Assembly (NCBI RefSeq): GCF_000716435.1
Contig: NZ_JNWO01000002.1
Coordinates: forward strand, 124,001 to 188,000
DNA length: 64,000 bases
Direction of reading: 5' to 3'
DNA from: Streptomyces xylophagus
Lineage (GTDB): Bacteria; Actinomycetota; Actinomycetes; Streptomycetales; Streptomycetaceae
In this document: positions 49,966-57,689 of the stretch, piece after piece
How the letters are laid out: each line of letters opens with the position of its first letter
Numbering within the stretch: the first letter of the stretch is position 1
Notes under the pieces: model-generated
Databases searched by the model: none
Told to the model about the DNA's origin: nothing
Seen by the model: the letters and a program-made list of their open reading frames with translations, nothing else
Made by a program: the position numbers and the translations under genes

Positions 49966-50384
49966 GCCGGCGCGCCGCCGTCAACTCCCCGCGCGGCGGC
50001 GGACATCGCCTTCTCACCCAGCCGGGCCACCTGCGAGTGCACCCGGTGCGCGAGCAGATCCAGCCGCACTTCACTGTCGCCGTAGGCCGCCACACACGTC
50101 CCGTGATCCGTGGGCACGATGAGGACGTACCCGTGGTCCGACTCGATGACCACCTGCCGTATCTCGGCCCGTTCCCGGTCGGCGAACGCGGCGGCGGCCG
50201 TACGGCACGCTCCCTGCACGGTGCTGGTGATGGCCGCCACCCGCTCGCCCGAGGCCTGGGACAGCGCGTCGGTGTACCCCCGCACCAGCCCGTCCCGGGT
50301 CAACAGCACCGCGGCCACCACATGCGGCACCTCCAGGATCGGATCGAGCACCCATGCCGTGTCGCCCCCATCGCGGCTGATCAT
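49962..50384 (-). CDS. Conservon roadblock/LC7 protein (CvnB-like)
   Basis: 140 residues from ATG 50384 (ATGA overlap with the sensor gene). The roadblock fold covers nearly all of it: VPHVVAAVLLTRDGLVRGYTD, ERVAAITSTVQGACRTAAAAF, VVIESDHGYVLIVPTDHGTC. MglB/roadblock proteins act as GTPase-activating or scaffold partners of MglA-like GTPases; here the partner is encoded two genes downstream. Confidence 0.94.
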   Translation of the reverse strand: MISRDGGDTAWVLDPILEVPHVVAAVLLTRDGLVRGYTDALSQASGERVAAITSTVQGACRTAAAAFADRERAEIRQVVIESDHGYVLIVPTDHGTCVAAYGDSEVRLDLLAHRVHSQVARLGEKAMSAAARGVDGGAPA

Positions 50385-51814
50385 CTAGCCGCTCCCCCCT
50401 CATAGTCGTTCTGATCGATGTCGTGCGCTGCAACTGCCTCTGGAACTACGGCTGTTTCTCCTACGGCGGCCCCGGCGCCCTCACTCGCGGCGCGCGCGGC
50501 GGCGGTGCCGGACTGCAGGGCGCCGAGTGCGGCGGCGGCCTCCTCCGGGCGGCGCTCCGGCAGTCGGGCCTCCGGCACGGCCGGTGCGGCCGGCGCGGTG
50601 ACCGGGGTGCGGCGACGCCGCCGCGGCAGACCGCCGGCATCGGGTACGGCCTGATGCCCGGCCACGTCGGCCACGGCCCGCTCGTCGCGCTCGGAGCCGT
50701 AGGAGTGGGTCGGCGCGGGCGAGCGGGTGGGTGCGGAGGCTCCGCGGGTCGAGCGTGGGGCGCTGGCGGCGGGCGGTTGCTGCTCGGGGTCGATCCGGCT
50801 GAGGAGATGGCTGTCGATCCGCAGGACCGCGCGCACGCCGCCGTACGGGGACGGCGAGGACACGTCTACGCCGAGGTCGAACTGCCGGGTCAGCCGGCCG
50901 ATCGCGGCGAACCCCATGCGGGGCGGGTCGCCCAGATCGGTGAGCAGGATCGGGTCGGAACCGGCCACCATCCGCCGGGCGTGGTCGCGTTCGTCCTGCG
51001 TCATGCCGAGCCCCGCGTCGTCGACGGTGACGCAGGCACCGTGATGCACGTGCTCCAGGTTGACCACGACGTCGGTGTCGGGGGCGGAGTGCCGCAGCGC
51101 GTTGTCGAGGAGTTCGGCGACGATGATCGCGACCGGTTCGACGGCGTGCGAGACGAGCGCGGTACCGGCTTCGAGATGGTTGTGCACCCGCACCCGGTGG
51201 TAGCCGGCGAGCCGTGCCTGGCCGCCGGTCACCGCCTCCACGAGGTGCGACTCCTCGCGCGCGAGTCCGACCCACGCCCCGCAGACGACGGCCGCGACCT
51301 GCGCCCGGCGCAGCGACTGCTCGTTCTCGTGGTCCAGTGCGAACAGGGTCTGCGTCAACTCGGGGTCGTCGTAACGCTGTTGGAGCGTGCGCAGGGCGTC
51401 CTGCAACCGGTACAGCGCGGCCTGGATCTCGCGGGTGGCCCCGCGCATCCCGGCCTGCGCGGCGGCGTCGATGCGGGTGCGCTGCGCGGAGAGTTCCGAG
51501 CGCAGCGAGTTCAGCACGTTCTCGAGGGCGATCCCGAGCGGCGAACCGATGAACTGCGGCTGCGCCGGACCCGGCACGGCGACCCGCGCATGCGTCAACT
51601 GCCGTGCGGCGGCCGGGACCCGCTGCGCCGCGAGATGCTCGACCTCGGCCGCCAACGCCGCCTGAACACCGTCCAGTCGGTCCCGCAGAGCGGCGATCTC
51701 CTCGCGCTGCAGGGCACGTTGACGCCGTGACCGCAGCAGCCCGGCGCCGAGCACCAGCGCGGACAGCGTGCCGGCGCCGAGAGCGCCGACCACCAGGTCC
51801 GGTAATTCGGTCAT
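50381..51814 (-). CDS. Conservon sensor histidine kinase-like protein (CvnA-like)
   Basis: 477 residues from ATG 51814; an upstream GTG at 51889 would add 25 residues without a membrane segment. One N-terminal membrane helix (about 5-27) precedes a coiled-coil region (about 35-180). An HATPase_c domain follows (about 225-345: VAIIVAELLDNALRHSAP, VTVDDAGLGM, MGFAAIGRLTRQ, PSPYGGVRAVLR), with no obvious phospho-acceptor H-box. The proline/alanine-rich tail (350-477) is disordered. It is the membrane input of the conservon and the first gene of the operon ending at 46577. Confidence 0.92.
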   Translation of the reverse strand: MTELPDLVVGALGAGTLSALVLGAGLLRSRRQRALQREEIAALRDRLDGVQAALAAEVEHLAAQRVPAAARQLTHARVAVPGPAQPQFIGSPLGIALENVLNSLRSELSAQRTRIDAAAQAGMRGATREIQAALYRLQDALRTLQQRYDDPELTQTLFALDHENEQSLRRAQVAAVVCGAWVGLAREESHLVEAVTGGQARLAGYHRVRVHNHLEAGTALVSHAVEPVAIIVAELLDNALRHSAPDTDVVVNLEHVHHGACVTVDDAGLGMTQDERDHARRMVAGSDPILLTDLGDPPRMGFAAIGRLTRQFDLGVDVSSPSPYGGVRAVLRIDSHLLSRIDPEQQPPAASAPRSTRGASAPTRSPAPTHSYGSERDERAVADVAGHQAVPDAGGLPRRRRRTPVTAPAAPAVPEARLPERRPEEAAAALGALQSGTAAARAASEGAGAAVGETAVVPEAVAAHDIDQNDYEGGAAR

Positions 51815-52041
51815 CGAAATCGAGTCCAAGCGAAGTCGGGCAGGGCTGAGTCCGGGCCCCTCAGGCGGGGTGCCCGGAGCACAGTACACACCGTCATCGA
51901 CCGCTCTCGCACGGTGTAACCGGACTTCCCTTCGAAACTGACCGGCCTCTGTTCACTTCTGCGCCAAGTGTCTGAAATGGCGTGTGGGGAAAGAGAGTTG
52001 ACCCGTTAGGGTCGGTGCATCACGCACGGAGGGGGAGCGGT

Positions 52042-53124
52042 GTGACGGGCGTGGCGCGCTGGCTGGACGGCATCGAGGAAGCGGCGGCCGATCTCCTGCC
52101 ACCGGAGATCCACGCCTACTTCCGCAGAGGCGCGGGCCAGGGCCTCAGCGCCGCCGAGGCCGCCCCGGCCTGGGACGGGTTCCGCCTGCGCCCCCACATC
52201 CTGCGGGACGTCTCCCGCTGCGACACCGCAACGACCGTACTGGGCACGGCAGTCGGCACTCCCGTCCTGATCGCCCCGAGCACCTTGCAACGCCGAGCCC
52301 ATCCCGACGGCGAGGCGGCCACCGCGTTCGGCGCGGCCGGTGCGGGCTCGCTGCTCGCGGTGACCTCGAACACGGCGGTCCCGTTCTCCGCCCTCGAACC
52401 CTCGGGCGCGCCGTGGTGGGCGCAGGTGTACGTGGCCCGGGACCGCTCTCTCACCGAGGAGACGCTCCAGCGGGCCGTAGCCGCCGGGGCCCGGGCGGTC
52501 GTGCTGACCGCCGACACACCCGTCATCGGCTCCCACGGCCAACCGGGCGCGCATGTCGCCGACTTCGTGGGGCCGGAGGACCTCTACGGCAACGTCACCG
52601 GCATCCCCGACCGGGAGGCCGCCGAGCACGCCCCCGATCTGACGCCGGACGTCATCGGTTGGCTGGGCGACCTCACAGGGCTGCCAGTCGTCGTCAAGGG
52701 CGTGCTGCGCGGCGACGACGCCCGCGCCTTCGTGGACGCGGGCGCCGCCGCGCTGATCGTCTCCAACCACGGCGGCCGTCAGCTCGACGGACTGGTGCCG
52801 ACCGCCTGGGCGTTGCCGGAGGTCGTCGACGCGGTCACCGGGACGGGCGCCGAGGTGTACGTGGACGGCGGACTGCGGCGCGGCACCCACGTCTTCGCCG
52901 CGCTCGCCCTCGGGGCCCGCGCGGTGTTCGTCGGCCGCCCGGCGCTGTGGGCGCTCACCCTGGCCGGTGCCGAGGGCGTCACCCGCCTGATCGGGGAGCT
53001 GACGGCGGAACTCGTCGAGACGATGCGTCTGACGGGCGTAGCGGAACTCCCGGCGATCGGGCGGGACTTGCTCCACCCGCCGCCAGTGATCAGCCGTTCG
53101 GCAGGATCACCGCACGCCCGTTGA
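52042..53124 (+). CDS. FMN-dependent alpha-hydroxy-acid oxidase/dehydrogenase (LldD/MftD-like)
   Basis: 360 residues from GTG 52042 (GGAGGGGGAGCGGT upstream). It is an FMN TIM barrel: FRLRPHILRDVS, VLIAPSTLQRRAHPDGE, WAQVYVARDR, VLTADTPV, VVVKGVLRGDDA, catalytic His and Arg in IVSNHGGRQLDG, and EVYVDGGLRRGTHVFAALALGA. It oxidises L-lactate, glycolate, mandelate or a related 2-hydroxyacid. The MftD branch of this family works on the mycofactocin peptide, but no mft genes are present. Its 3' end overlaps the convergent alcohol dehydrogenase gene by 35 nt. Confidence 0.9.
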   Translation: MTGVARWLDGIEEAAADLLPPEIHAYFRRGAGQGLSAAEAAPAWDGFRLRPHILRDVSRCDTATTVLGTAVGTPVLIAPSTLQRRAHPDGEAATAFGAAGAGSLLAVTSNTAVPFSALEPSGAPWWAQVYVARDRSLTEETLQRAVAAGARAVVLTADTPVIGSHGQPGAHVADFVGPEDLYGNVTGIPDREAAEHAPDLTPDVIGWLGDLTGLPVVVKGVLRGDDARAFVDAGAAALIVSNHGGRQLDGLVPTAWALPEVVDAVTGTGAEVYVDGGLRRGTHVFAALALGARAVFVGRPALWALTLAGAEGVTRLIGELTAELVETMRLTGVAELPAIGRDLLHPPPVISRSAGSPHAR

Positions 53125-54130
53125 TCTTCCCCGCGTGCAGCCGCTCGTACGCCAGCGGAGCCTCGTCCAACGAGAACGTCTCCGTGTGGACGGACACGGC
53201 ACCGGACCGGGCCAGCGCGAGAACCTCGACGAGTTCGCTTCGGCTGCCCCAGTAGGGGGCGTGGACGGACACCTCGAAGGGCAGGTGGCCGAAGCCGACG
53301 GGCAGCGCCCCGCCGCCGATACCGACGATCGCCACCTCACCCTCGACGGCCGCGACCGCACCGGCCGTCCTGACCGTGGGCTCCGCGCCGACGAAGTCGA
53401 AGACCGCCTCCGCGCCGATGCCCCCGGTGAGTTCACGGACCACCGCGGCGGCGTTCGCATCCGACAACACCGCCTCGTGCGCGCCGACTTCACGGGCGAG
53501 CCGCAGCTTGTCCTCGCTCAGGTCCAGCGCGATCACCCGCGCCGACGTCATGGCCCGCAGCAACTGGATCGCCACATGGCCGAGGCCGCCCGTGCCGATG
53601 ACCACCGCCGTCGAGCCCGGCACCAGCTTGGGCAGCGCGCGCTTGATCGCGTGGTACGGGGTGAGGCCCGCGTCCGTCAGCGGGACCGCCGCGACCGGGT
53701 CCAGCCCGTCGAGCGGGATCAGGTGCCGGACGTCGTCCACGAGCAGGTACTCGGCCATGGCGCCGGGCGCGCCCAACCCCGGCGGGTGGATGCCCAGTTC
53801 GGCCGCCCGCAGGCAGTAGTTCTCCTTGCCTTCGGCACACTTGGCGCAGGTGCCGCAGCCCCAAGGCCCGTACACCGCGACCGAGTCGCCCTCCTGGACA
53901 CCGGTGACACCGGCACCCAGCGCGGCCACCGTGCCGACGCCCTCGTGGCCCAGGGTGAGCGGAAGGTCGTACGGGAAACTCTCGGCGGGCCAGCTCATCA
54001 CGGCGATGTCGGAGTGGCAGACGCCGGCGGCGGTGACCTTCAACAGGACCTGGCCCGGGCCGGGTTCGGGGTCGGGGACCGTGACCACCTCGGGGGCGGC
54101 GCCGATCGTGCGGTACTGAAGGGCCTTCAT
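53090..54130 (-). CDS. Zinc-type NAD(P)-dependent alcohol dehydrogenase
   Basis: 346 residues from ATG 54130. It is a medium-chain dehydrogenase with catalytic-zinc ligands in AGVCHSD and LGHEGVG and a four-Cys structural zinc loop GCGTCAKCAEGKENYC. The Rossmann motif is GTGGLGHVAIQ, with D in ALDLSEDK, favouring NAD. It oxidises alcohols or reduces aldehydes, substrate unknown. It is the last gene of the TetR-SDR-ADH operon, 20 nt after the SDR. Confidence 0.93.
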   Translation of the reverse strand: MKALQYRTIGAAPEVVTVPDPEPGPGQVLLKVTAAGVCHSDIAVMSWPAESFPYDLPLTLGHEGVGTVAALGAGVTGVQEGDSVAVYGPWGCGTCAKCAEGKENYCLRAAELGIHPPGLGAPGAMAEYLLVDDVRHLIPLDGLDPVAAVPLTDAGLTPYHAIKRALPKLVPGSTAVVIGTGGLGHVAIQLLRAMTSARVIALDLSEDKLRLAREVGAHEAVLSDANAAAVVRELTGGIGAEAVFDFVGAEPTVRTAGAVAAVEGEVAIVGIGGGALPVGFGHLPFEVSVHAPYWGSRSELVEVLALARSGAVSVHTETFSLDEAPLAYERLHAGKINGRAVILPNG

Positions 54131-54150
54131 GTTCCGATTCCTTTCCGCGC

Positions 54151-54924
54151 TCAGACGGCGGTGTAGGCGCCGTCGACCAGGTGGTAGCTGCCGTGCACGA
54201 ACGAGGCGCGCTCGGAGAGCAGGAAGACGATCAGCTCGGCGACCTCCTCGGGGCGGCCGAGGCGCCCGGCGGGGTGCAGGGCGACGAGACCGTCGTAGGC
54301 GGCCCTGTCCATGCCCTGGAGCAGCGGGGTCTCGATGAAGCCGGGACCGACCGCGTTGACGCGGATGTTCTTCGACGCGTACTCGGCGGCAGCGGTCTTC
54401 GTCAGGCCGACCACGCCGTGCTTGGCGGCGACGTACGCGGAGGAACCGGCGAAGCCCGCCGAGCCGAGGATGGAGGAGACGTTGACGATCGCGCCGCCCG
54501 TGCCCGCGGCCTCGATGACCGGGAGTTCGTGGCGCAGCGAGTAGAAGACGCCGTCCAGGTTGGTGCGGACGACCCGGTCGTAGGCCTCGATGTCGTACTC
54601 ACCGGTCGGCGCGCTCGGGCCGCCGATTCCGGCGTTGTTCACGGCCAGGTCGAGTCCGCCGAAGGTGTCGACGGCGAAGCGGACCGCCGCCTCGACGGAC
54701 TCGGGTCGGGTCACGTCCAGCGCGACGGCGGCGGCCTTGATGCCCTCTGCCTTCAGGTCGGCGGCGGCCTGTTCGGCGCCTTCGGCGTTGTAGTCGGCGA
54801 TGACGACGTTCGCGCCGCCGGCGCCGAGGCGGCGGGCGGTGGCCAGGCCGATGCCGGAGGCGGCGCCGGTGACGAGGGCGGTCCTGCCGGAGAACTCGGT
54901 CGCGTAGTCGGTGAGGGTGCTCAT
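54151..54924 (-). CDS. SDR family oxidoreductase
   Basis: 257 residues from ATG 54922-54924. All SDR motifs are intact: TGAASGIG, D in IADYNAEG, NNAGIGG, Ser in NVSSILG, YVAAK, and the C-terminal HLVDGAYTAV. Together with the alcohol dehydrogenase it could carry out two successive oxidations of a hydroxylated compound under control of the TetR protein encoded 7 nt upstream. Confidence 0.93.
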   Translation of the reverse strand: MSTLTDYATEFSGRTALVTGAASGIGLATARRLGAGGANVVIADYNAEGAEQAAADLKAEGIKAAAVALDVTRPESVEAAVRFAVDTFGGLDLAVNNAGIGGPSAPTGEYDIEAYDRVVRTNLDGVFYSLRHELPVIEAAGTGGAIVNVSSILGSAGFAGSSAYVAAKHGVVGLTKTAAAEYASKNIRVNAVGPGFIETPLLQGMDRAAYDGLVALHPAGRLGRPEEVAELIVFLLSERASFVHGSYHLVDGAYTAV

Positions 54925-54931
54925 GGTGTGC

Positions 54932-55600
54932 TCACTGTTCGGTAGTGCTGCGGGAGGCCGCGTCCACGGCCTCCCCGATCAGGGCGTCGTAGGCCTGCTC
55001 CACCAGGGCGGCGAGGTCTGCGGCTCCCGAGTCGTGCTCGTCCGCGCGGCGCGCCCAGATGCGCAGGGCGGCCGTGAGGACTCCGGCGGCGGCGTCGACC
55101 ACGACGGCCGGGCGCACGTCCCGGACGTCGTCGGTGCCGAGCCGGTCGGCGAGGATGCGGATCGACTCCTCCTGGGCGTCGACCCGGATGCGTTCGTAGG
55201 CGGCGAACAGGGCGGGCTCACGGTCCACCAGCGCCAACAGCCGCCGCATGCGCGGCCGTAGGTGCCAGGCCGGGTTCTCCCGGTCGGCGAGCCAGTCGCG
55301 CACGGCCCTGCGATAGGCCAGCAGGGGCGGTTCGGCGGCCGGGCGGGTGCGCAGCAGGGCGTTGATGCGGTCGCCGTCGCCCCGGACGAAGTCGAGCGCC
55401 GCGTCCTCCTTGCCGGTGAAGTGCCGGCTGAAGGTACGCCGCGTGACATCCGCGCGCTCCGCGATCTCCTCGACGGTGGTCGCGGCCAGGCCGTGCTCCA
55501 GGATCAGGTCCACGGCGGCGGTGGCCAGCGCGTTACGGGTCTGCCGCGCCTTTCGCTGCCGTCGGTCGACGGGATCGGCGGGGGGCTCCATTGCCTTCAT
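54932..55600 (-). CDS. TetR family transcriptional regulator
   Basis: 222 residues from ATG 55600; ATG 55591 is an equally good start with GAAGGC at better spacing. The N-terminal HTH is RNALATAAVDLILEHGLAATTVEEIAERADVTRRTFSRHF with K-E-D following. The C-terminal domain (about 90-215) is helical and unassigned, of the kind seen in MftR-like regulators. Two palindromes immediately upstream (55622-55672) are its likely operators, so it should repress itself and the SDR/ADH genes and perhaps the divergent aminotransferase gene. Confidence 0.93.
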   Translation of the reverse strand: MKAMEPPADPVDRRQRKARQTRNALATAAVDLILEHGLAATTVEEIAERADVTRRTFSRHFTGKEDAALDFVRGDGDRINALLRTRPAAEPPLLAYRRAVRDWLADRENPAWHLRPRMRRLLALVDREPALFAAYERIRVDAQEESIRILADRLGTDDVRDVRPAVVVDAAAGVLTAALRIWARRADEHDSGAADLAALVEQAYDALIGEAVDAASRSTTEQ

Positions 55601-55621
55601 GCCTTCGACCGTACACCCATG

Positions 55622-55672
55622 ATGTCCCAATGGGACATGAGGCCCGGCGAGACTTATGTCCCAACGGGACTA
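55622..55672. promoter_or_regulatory. Twin TetR operators
   Basis: ATGTCCCAATGGGACAT (55622-55638) is a perfect 8+1+8 inverted repeat. ATGTCCCAACGGGACTA (55656-55672) is a near copy. Their centres are 34 bp apart, close to three helical turns, so two TetR dimers could bind the same face. The site lies between the TetR gene and the divergent aminotransferase gene. Confidence 0.85.
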
Positions 55673-55782
55673 AAGCGCGAATCGATCGTCGAAACAGCTG
55701 ATTCAGTGGTGGTGTCTTGCTCGTGCGTAGCTTTCGGTCGTATCGTCCGGACAATCCGTCGCCGACATCACCGGGATATCCC

Positions 55783-57132
55783 ATGGACCGCACTCGCCTG
55801 CAGGACCTGCTCGCCCGGGAGAGCGCCGAGGCCGAGCGGCGCAACCCGCGCTCGAAGGCCGCCTACGACCGAGCCGAGCACCTCTTCGGGCGCGTGCCGA
55901 TGACCTGGATGAACAAGACCGCCGGAGCCTTTCCCCGCTACCTCGACACCGCCCGGGGCGCCCGCGTCACCGACATCGACGGTCACGAGTACATCGACTT
56001 CAGCCTCGGCGACACCGGAGCCATGGCCGGCCACTCGCCCGCGGTGGTGGCCGAGGCGGTGCAACGTCGGTTCGCCGAACAGGGCGGTGCTACGGCCATG
56101 CTGCCCACGGAGGACGCCGAGTGGGTCGGCGCCGAACTCACCCGCCGCTTCGGACTCGCCCGCTGGAGCTTCTCGCTCACCGCGACCGACGCCAACCGCT
56201 GGGCGATCCGACTCGCCCGGGCCGTCACCGACCGCCCCAAGATCCTGGTGAACAGCTACAGCTACCACGGCAGCGTCGACGAGTCGCTCATCGTCGTAGG
56301 ACCGGACGGGCAGGGTGCGGCCCGACCCGGCAACGTCGGCGCCCCCTGCGATGTCACCCTCACCAGTCGCGTTGCCGAGTTCAACGATCCGGCCCAGCTG
56401 GAACGGGAGTTGGCGCACGGTGACGTCGCCGCCGTCCTCATGGAACCCGCGCTCACCAACATCGGCATCGTGCTGCCCGAGCCCGGCTACCTGGCCGCAG
56501 TGCGCGAACTCACCAGGCGATACGGCACGTTGCTCATCATCGACGAGACCCATACCTTCTCCGCCGGCCCGGGCGGCTGCACCGCCGCCTGGGACCTCGA
56601 ACCCGATCTGCTCACCATCGGCAAGGCGATCGGCGGCGGCATCCCGGCAGGTGCCTACGGCCTCTCCGTCGAACTCGCCGACCGGTTGCTCGGCCGCGCC
56701 GACCTCGACCTGGTCGACATGGGCGGCGTCGGCGGCACCCTCGCGGGCAACGCGCTGTCCGTCGCCGCGATGCGCGCCACACTCGAACACGTCCTGACCG
56801 ACGAGGCGTTCGCCCACATGACGAAACTCTCCGAACGCTTCGCCGCCGGTGTGCAGGAGGGAATCGACGCCCACGCGCTGCCCTGGACGGTGAGCCGCCT
56901 CGGCGCTCGCAGCGAGTACCGATTCGCGTCCCCGGCCCCGCGCACCGGCACCGAGTCCGAAGCGGCCGGCGACCCGGAGTTGGAGGACTTCCTCCACCTC
57001 TACCTCGCCAACCGGGGCATCCTGCTCACCCCGTTCCACAGCATGGCGCTGATGTGCCCCGACACCACCGAGCAGGACGTCGACACCCACACCCGGGTCT
57101 TCGCCGACGCGCTCGCCGAACTGGCAAGCTGA
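55783..57132 (+). CDS. Class III PLP-dependent aminotransferase (glutamate-1-semialdehyde aminomutase-like)
   Basis: 449 residues from ATG 55783 (GGGA upstream). Fold-type I PLP features: GHEYIDFSLGDTGAMAGH, SYSYHGSVDE, PLP-contacting Asp in LIIDETHTF, and Schiff-base Lys in TIGKAIGGGIPAG. The usual glycine-rich SGTEA phosphate-binding motif reads TATDANRWAIRLAR, a mild deviation. It may transfer an amino group from an omega-amino acid or amine, or act as an aminomutase. The Lrp/AsnC regulator 22 nt downstream suggests an amino-acid inducer. Confidence 0.9.
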   Translation: MDRTRLQDLLARESAEAERRNPRSKAAYDRAEHLFGRVPMTWMNKTAGAFPRYLDTARGARVTDIDGHEYIDFSLGDTGAMAGHSPAVVAEAVQRRFAEQGGATAMLPTEDAEWVGAELTRRFGLARWSFSLTATDANRWAIRLARAVTDRPKILVNSYSYHGSVDESLIVVGPDGQGAARPGNVGAPCDVTLTSRVAEFNDPAQLERELAHGDVAAVLMEPALTNIGIVLPEPGYLAAVRELTRRYGTLLIIDETHTFSAGPGGCTAAWDLEPDLLTIGKAIGGGIPAGAYGLSVELADRLLGRADLDLVDMGGVGGTLAGNALSVAAMRATLEHVLTDEAFAHMTKLSERFAAGVQEGIDAHALPWTVSRLGARSEYRFASPAPRTGTESEAAGDPELEDFLHLYLANRGILLTPFHSMALMCPDTTEQDVDTHTRVFADALAELAS

Positions 57133-57154
57133 ACAAGGGAGTTGGGGACAAGTC

Positions 57155-57595
57155 GTGGACGACATCGACCGGGCCATCCTGCGCGAGCTGCAGACCGACG
57201 GACGTATCGCGTACGCCGACCTCGGACCCAAGGTCGGGCTGTCCGCGTCGGCCGCCCGGCAACGACTCCAACGCCTCTTGGATTCCAAGGCGGTTCAGGT
57301 CGTCGGGGTGACCGACCCGATGGCGATGGGAGGGCAGGCCATGGCCATGCTCGGCATCGAGGTGGACGGCGACCCGCGCGCCGTCGCCGACGAACTCGCC
57401 CTGCGCGACGAGGTGGTGTACTCCGTGCTGACCTCCGGCGGGTTCGATCTGTTCGCCGAGGTGGTCACCCCGGGGCAGCGGGACCTGCTGGACTTCGTGA
57501 ACGACGTGGTGCGGCCGATCGAAGGGGTGAGGAGCGTCCAGTCGTTCCCGTACTTCGGCATCCACACGCACCGGTTCCTGTGGGACGTGGGATGA
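57155..57595 (+). CDS. Lrp/AsnC family transcriptional regulator
   Basis: 146 residues from GTG 57155 (GGGGA upstream). An N-terminal HTH (MDDIDRAILRELQTDGRIAY, then GPKVGLSASAARQRLQRLLD) precedes a RAM/Lrp effector domain (about 65-140, AMLGIEVDGDPRAVADEL, SGGFDLFAEVV). It probably controls the aminotransferase operon in response to an amino acid. Confidence 0.93.
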   Translation: MDDIDRAILRELQTDGRIAYADLGPKVGLSASAARQRLQRLLDSKAVQVVGVTDPMAMGGQAMAMLGIEVDGDPRAVADELALRDEVVYSVLTSGGFDLFAEVVTPGQRDLLDFVNDVVRPIEGVRSVQSFPYFGIHTHRFLWDVG

Positions 57596-57689
57596 CCGCC
57601 GCTTGACCGCGAGCTCGAGATGCCGGAGTGATCGCGCGGGCGTCTAATGGGGGTGTCGGAAATGTCCCCTGGCGGAAAAGGCCGAGGTC

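Noticed and set aside
51888..51917. ACACCGT...ACGGTGT inverted repeat upstream of the conservon as an operator
   Set aside because: Only 7-bp arms with a 16-bp gap and no second copy in the window.
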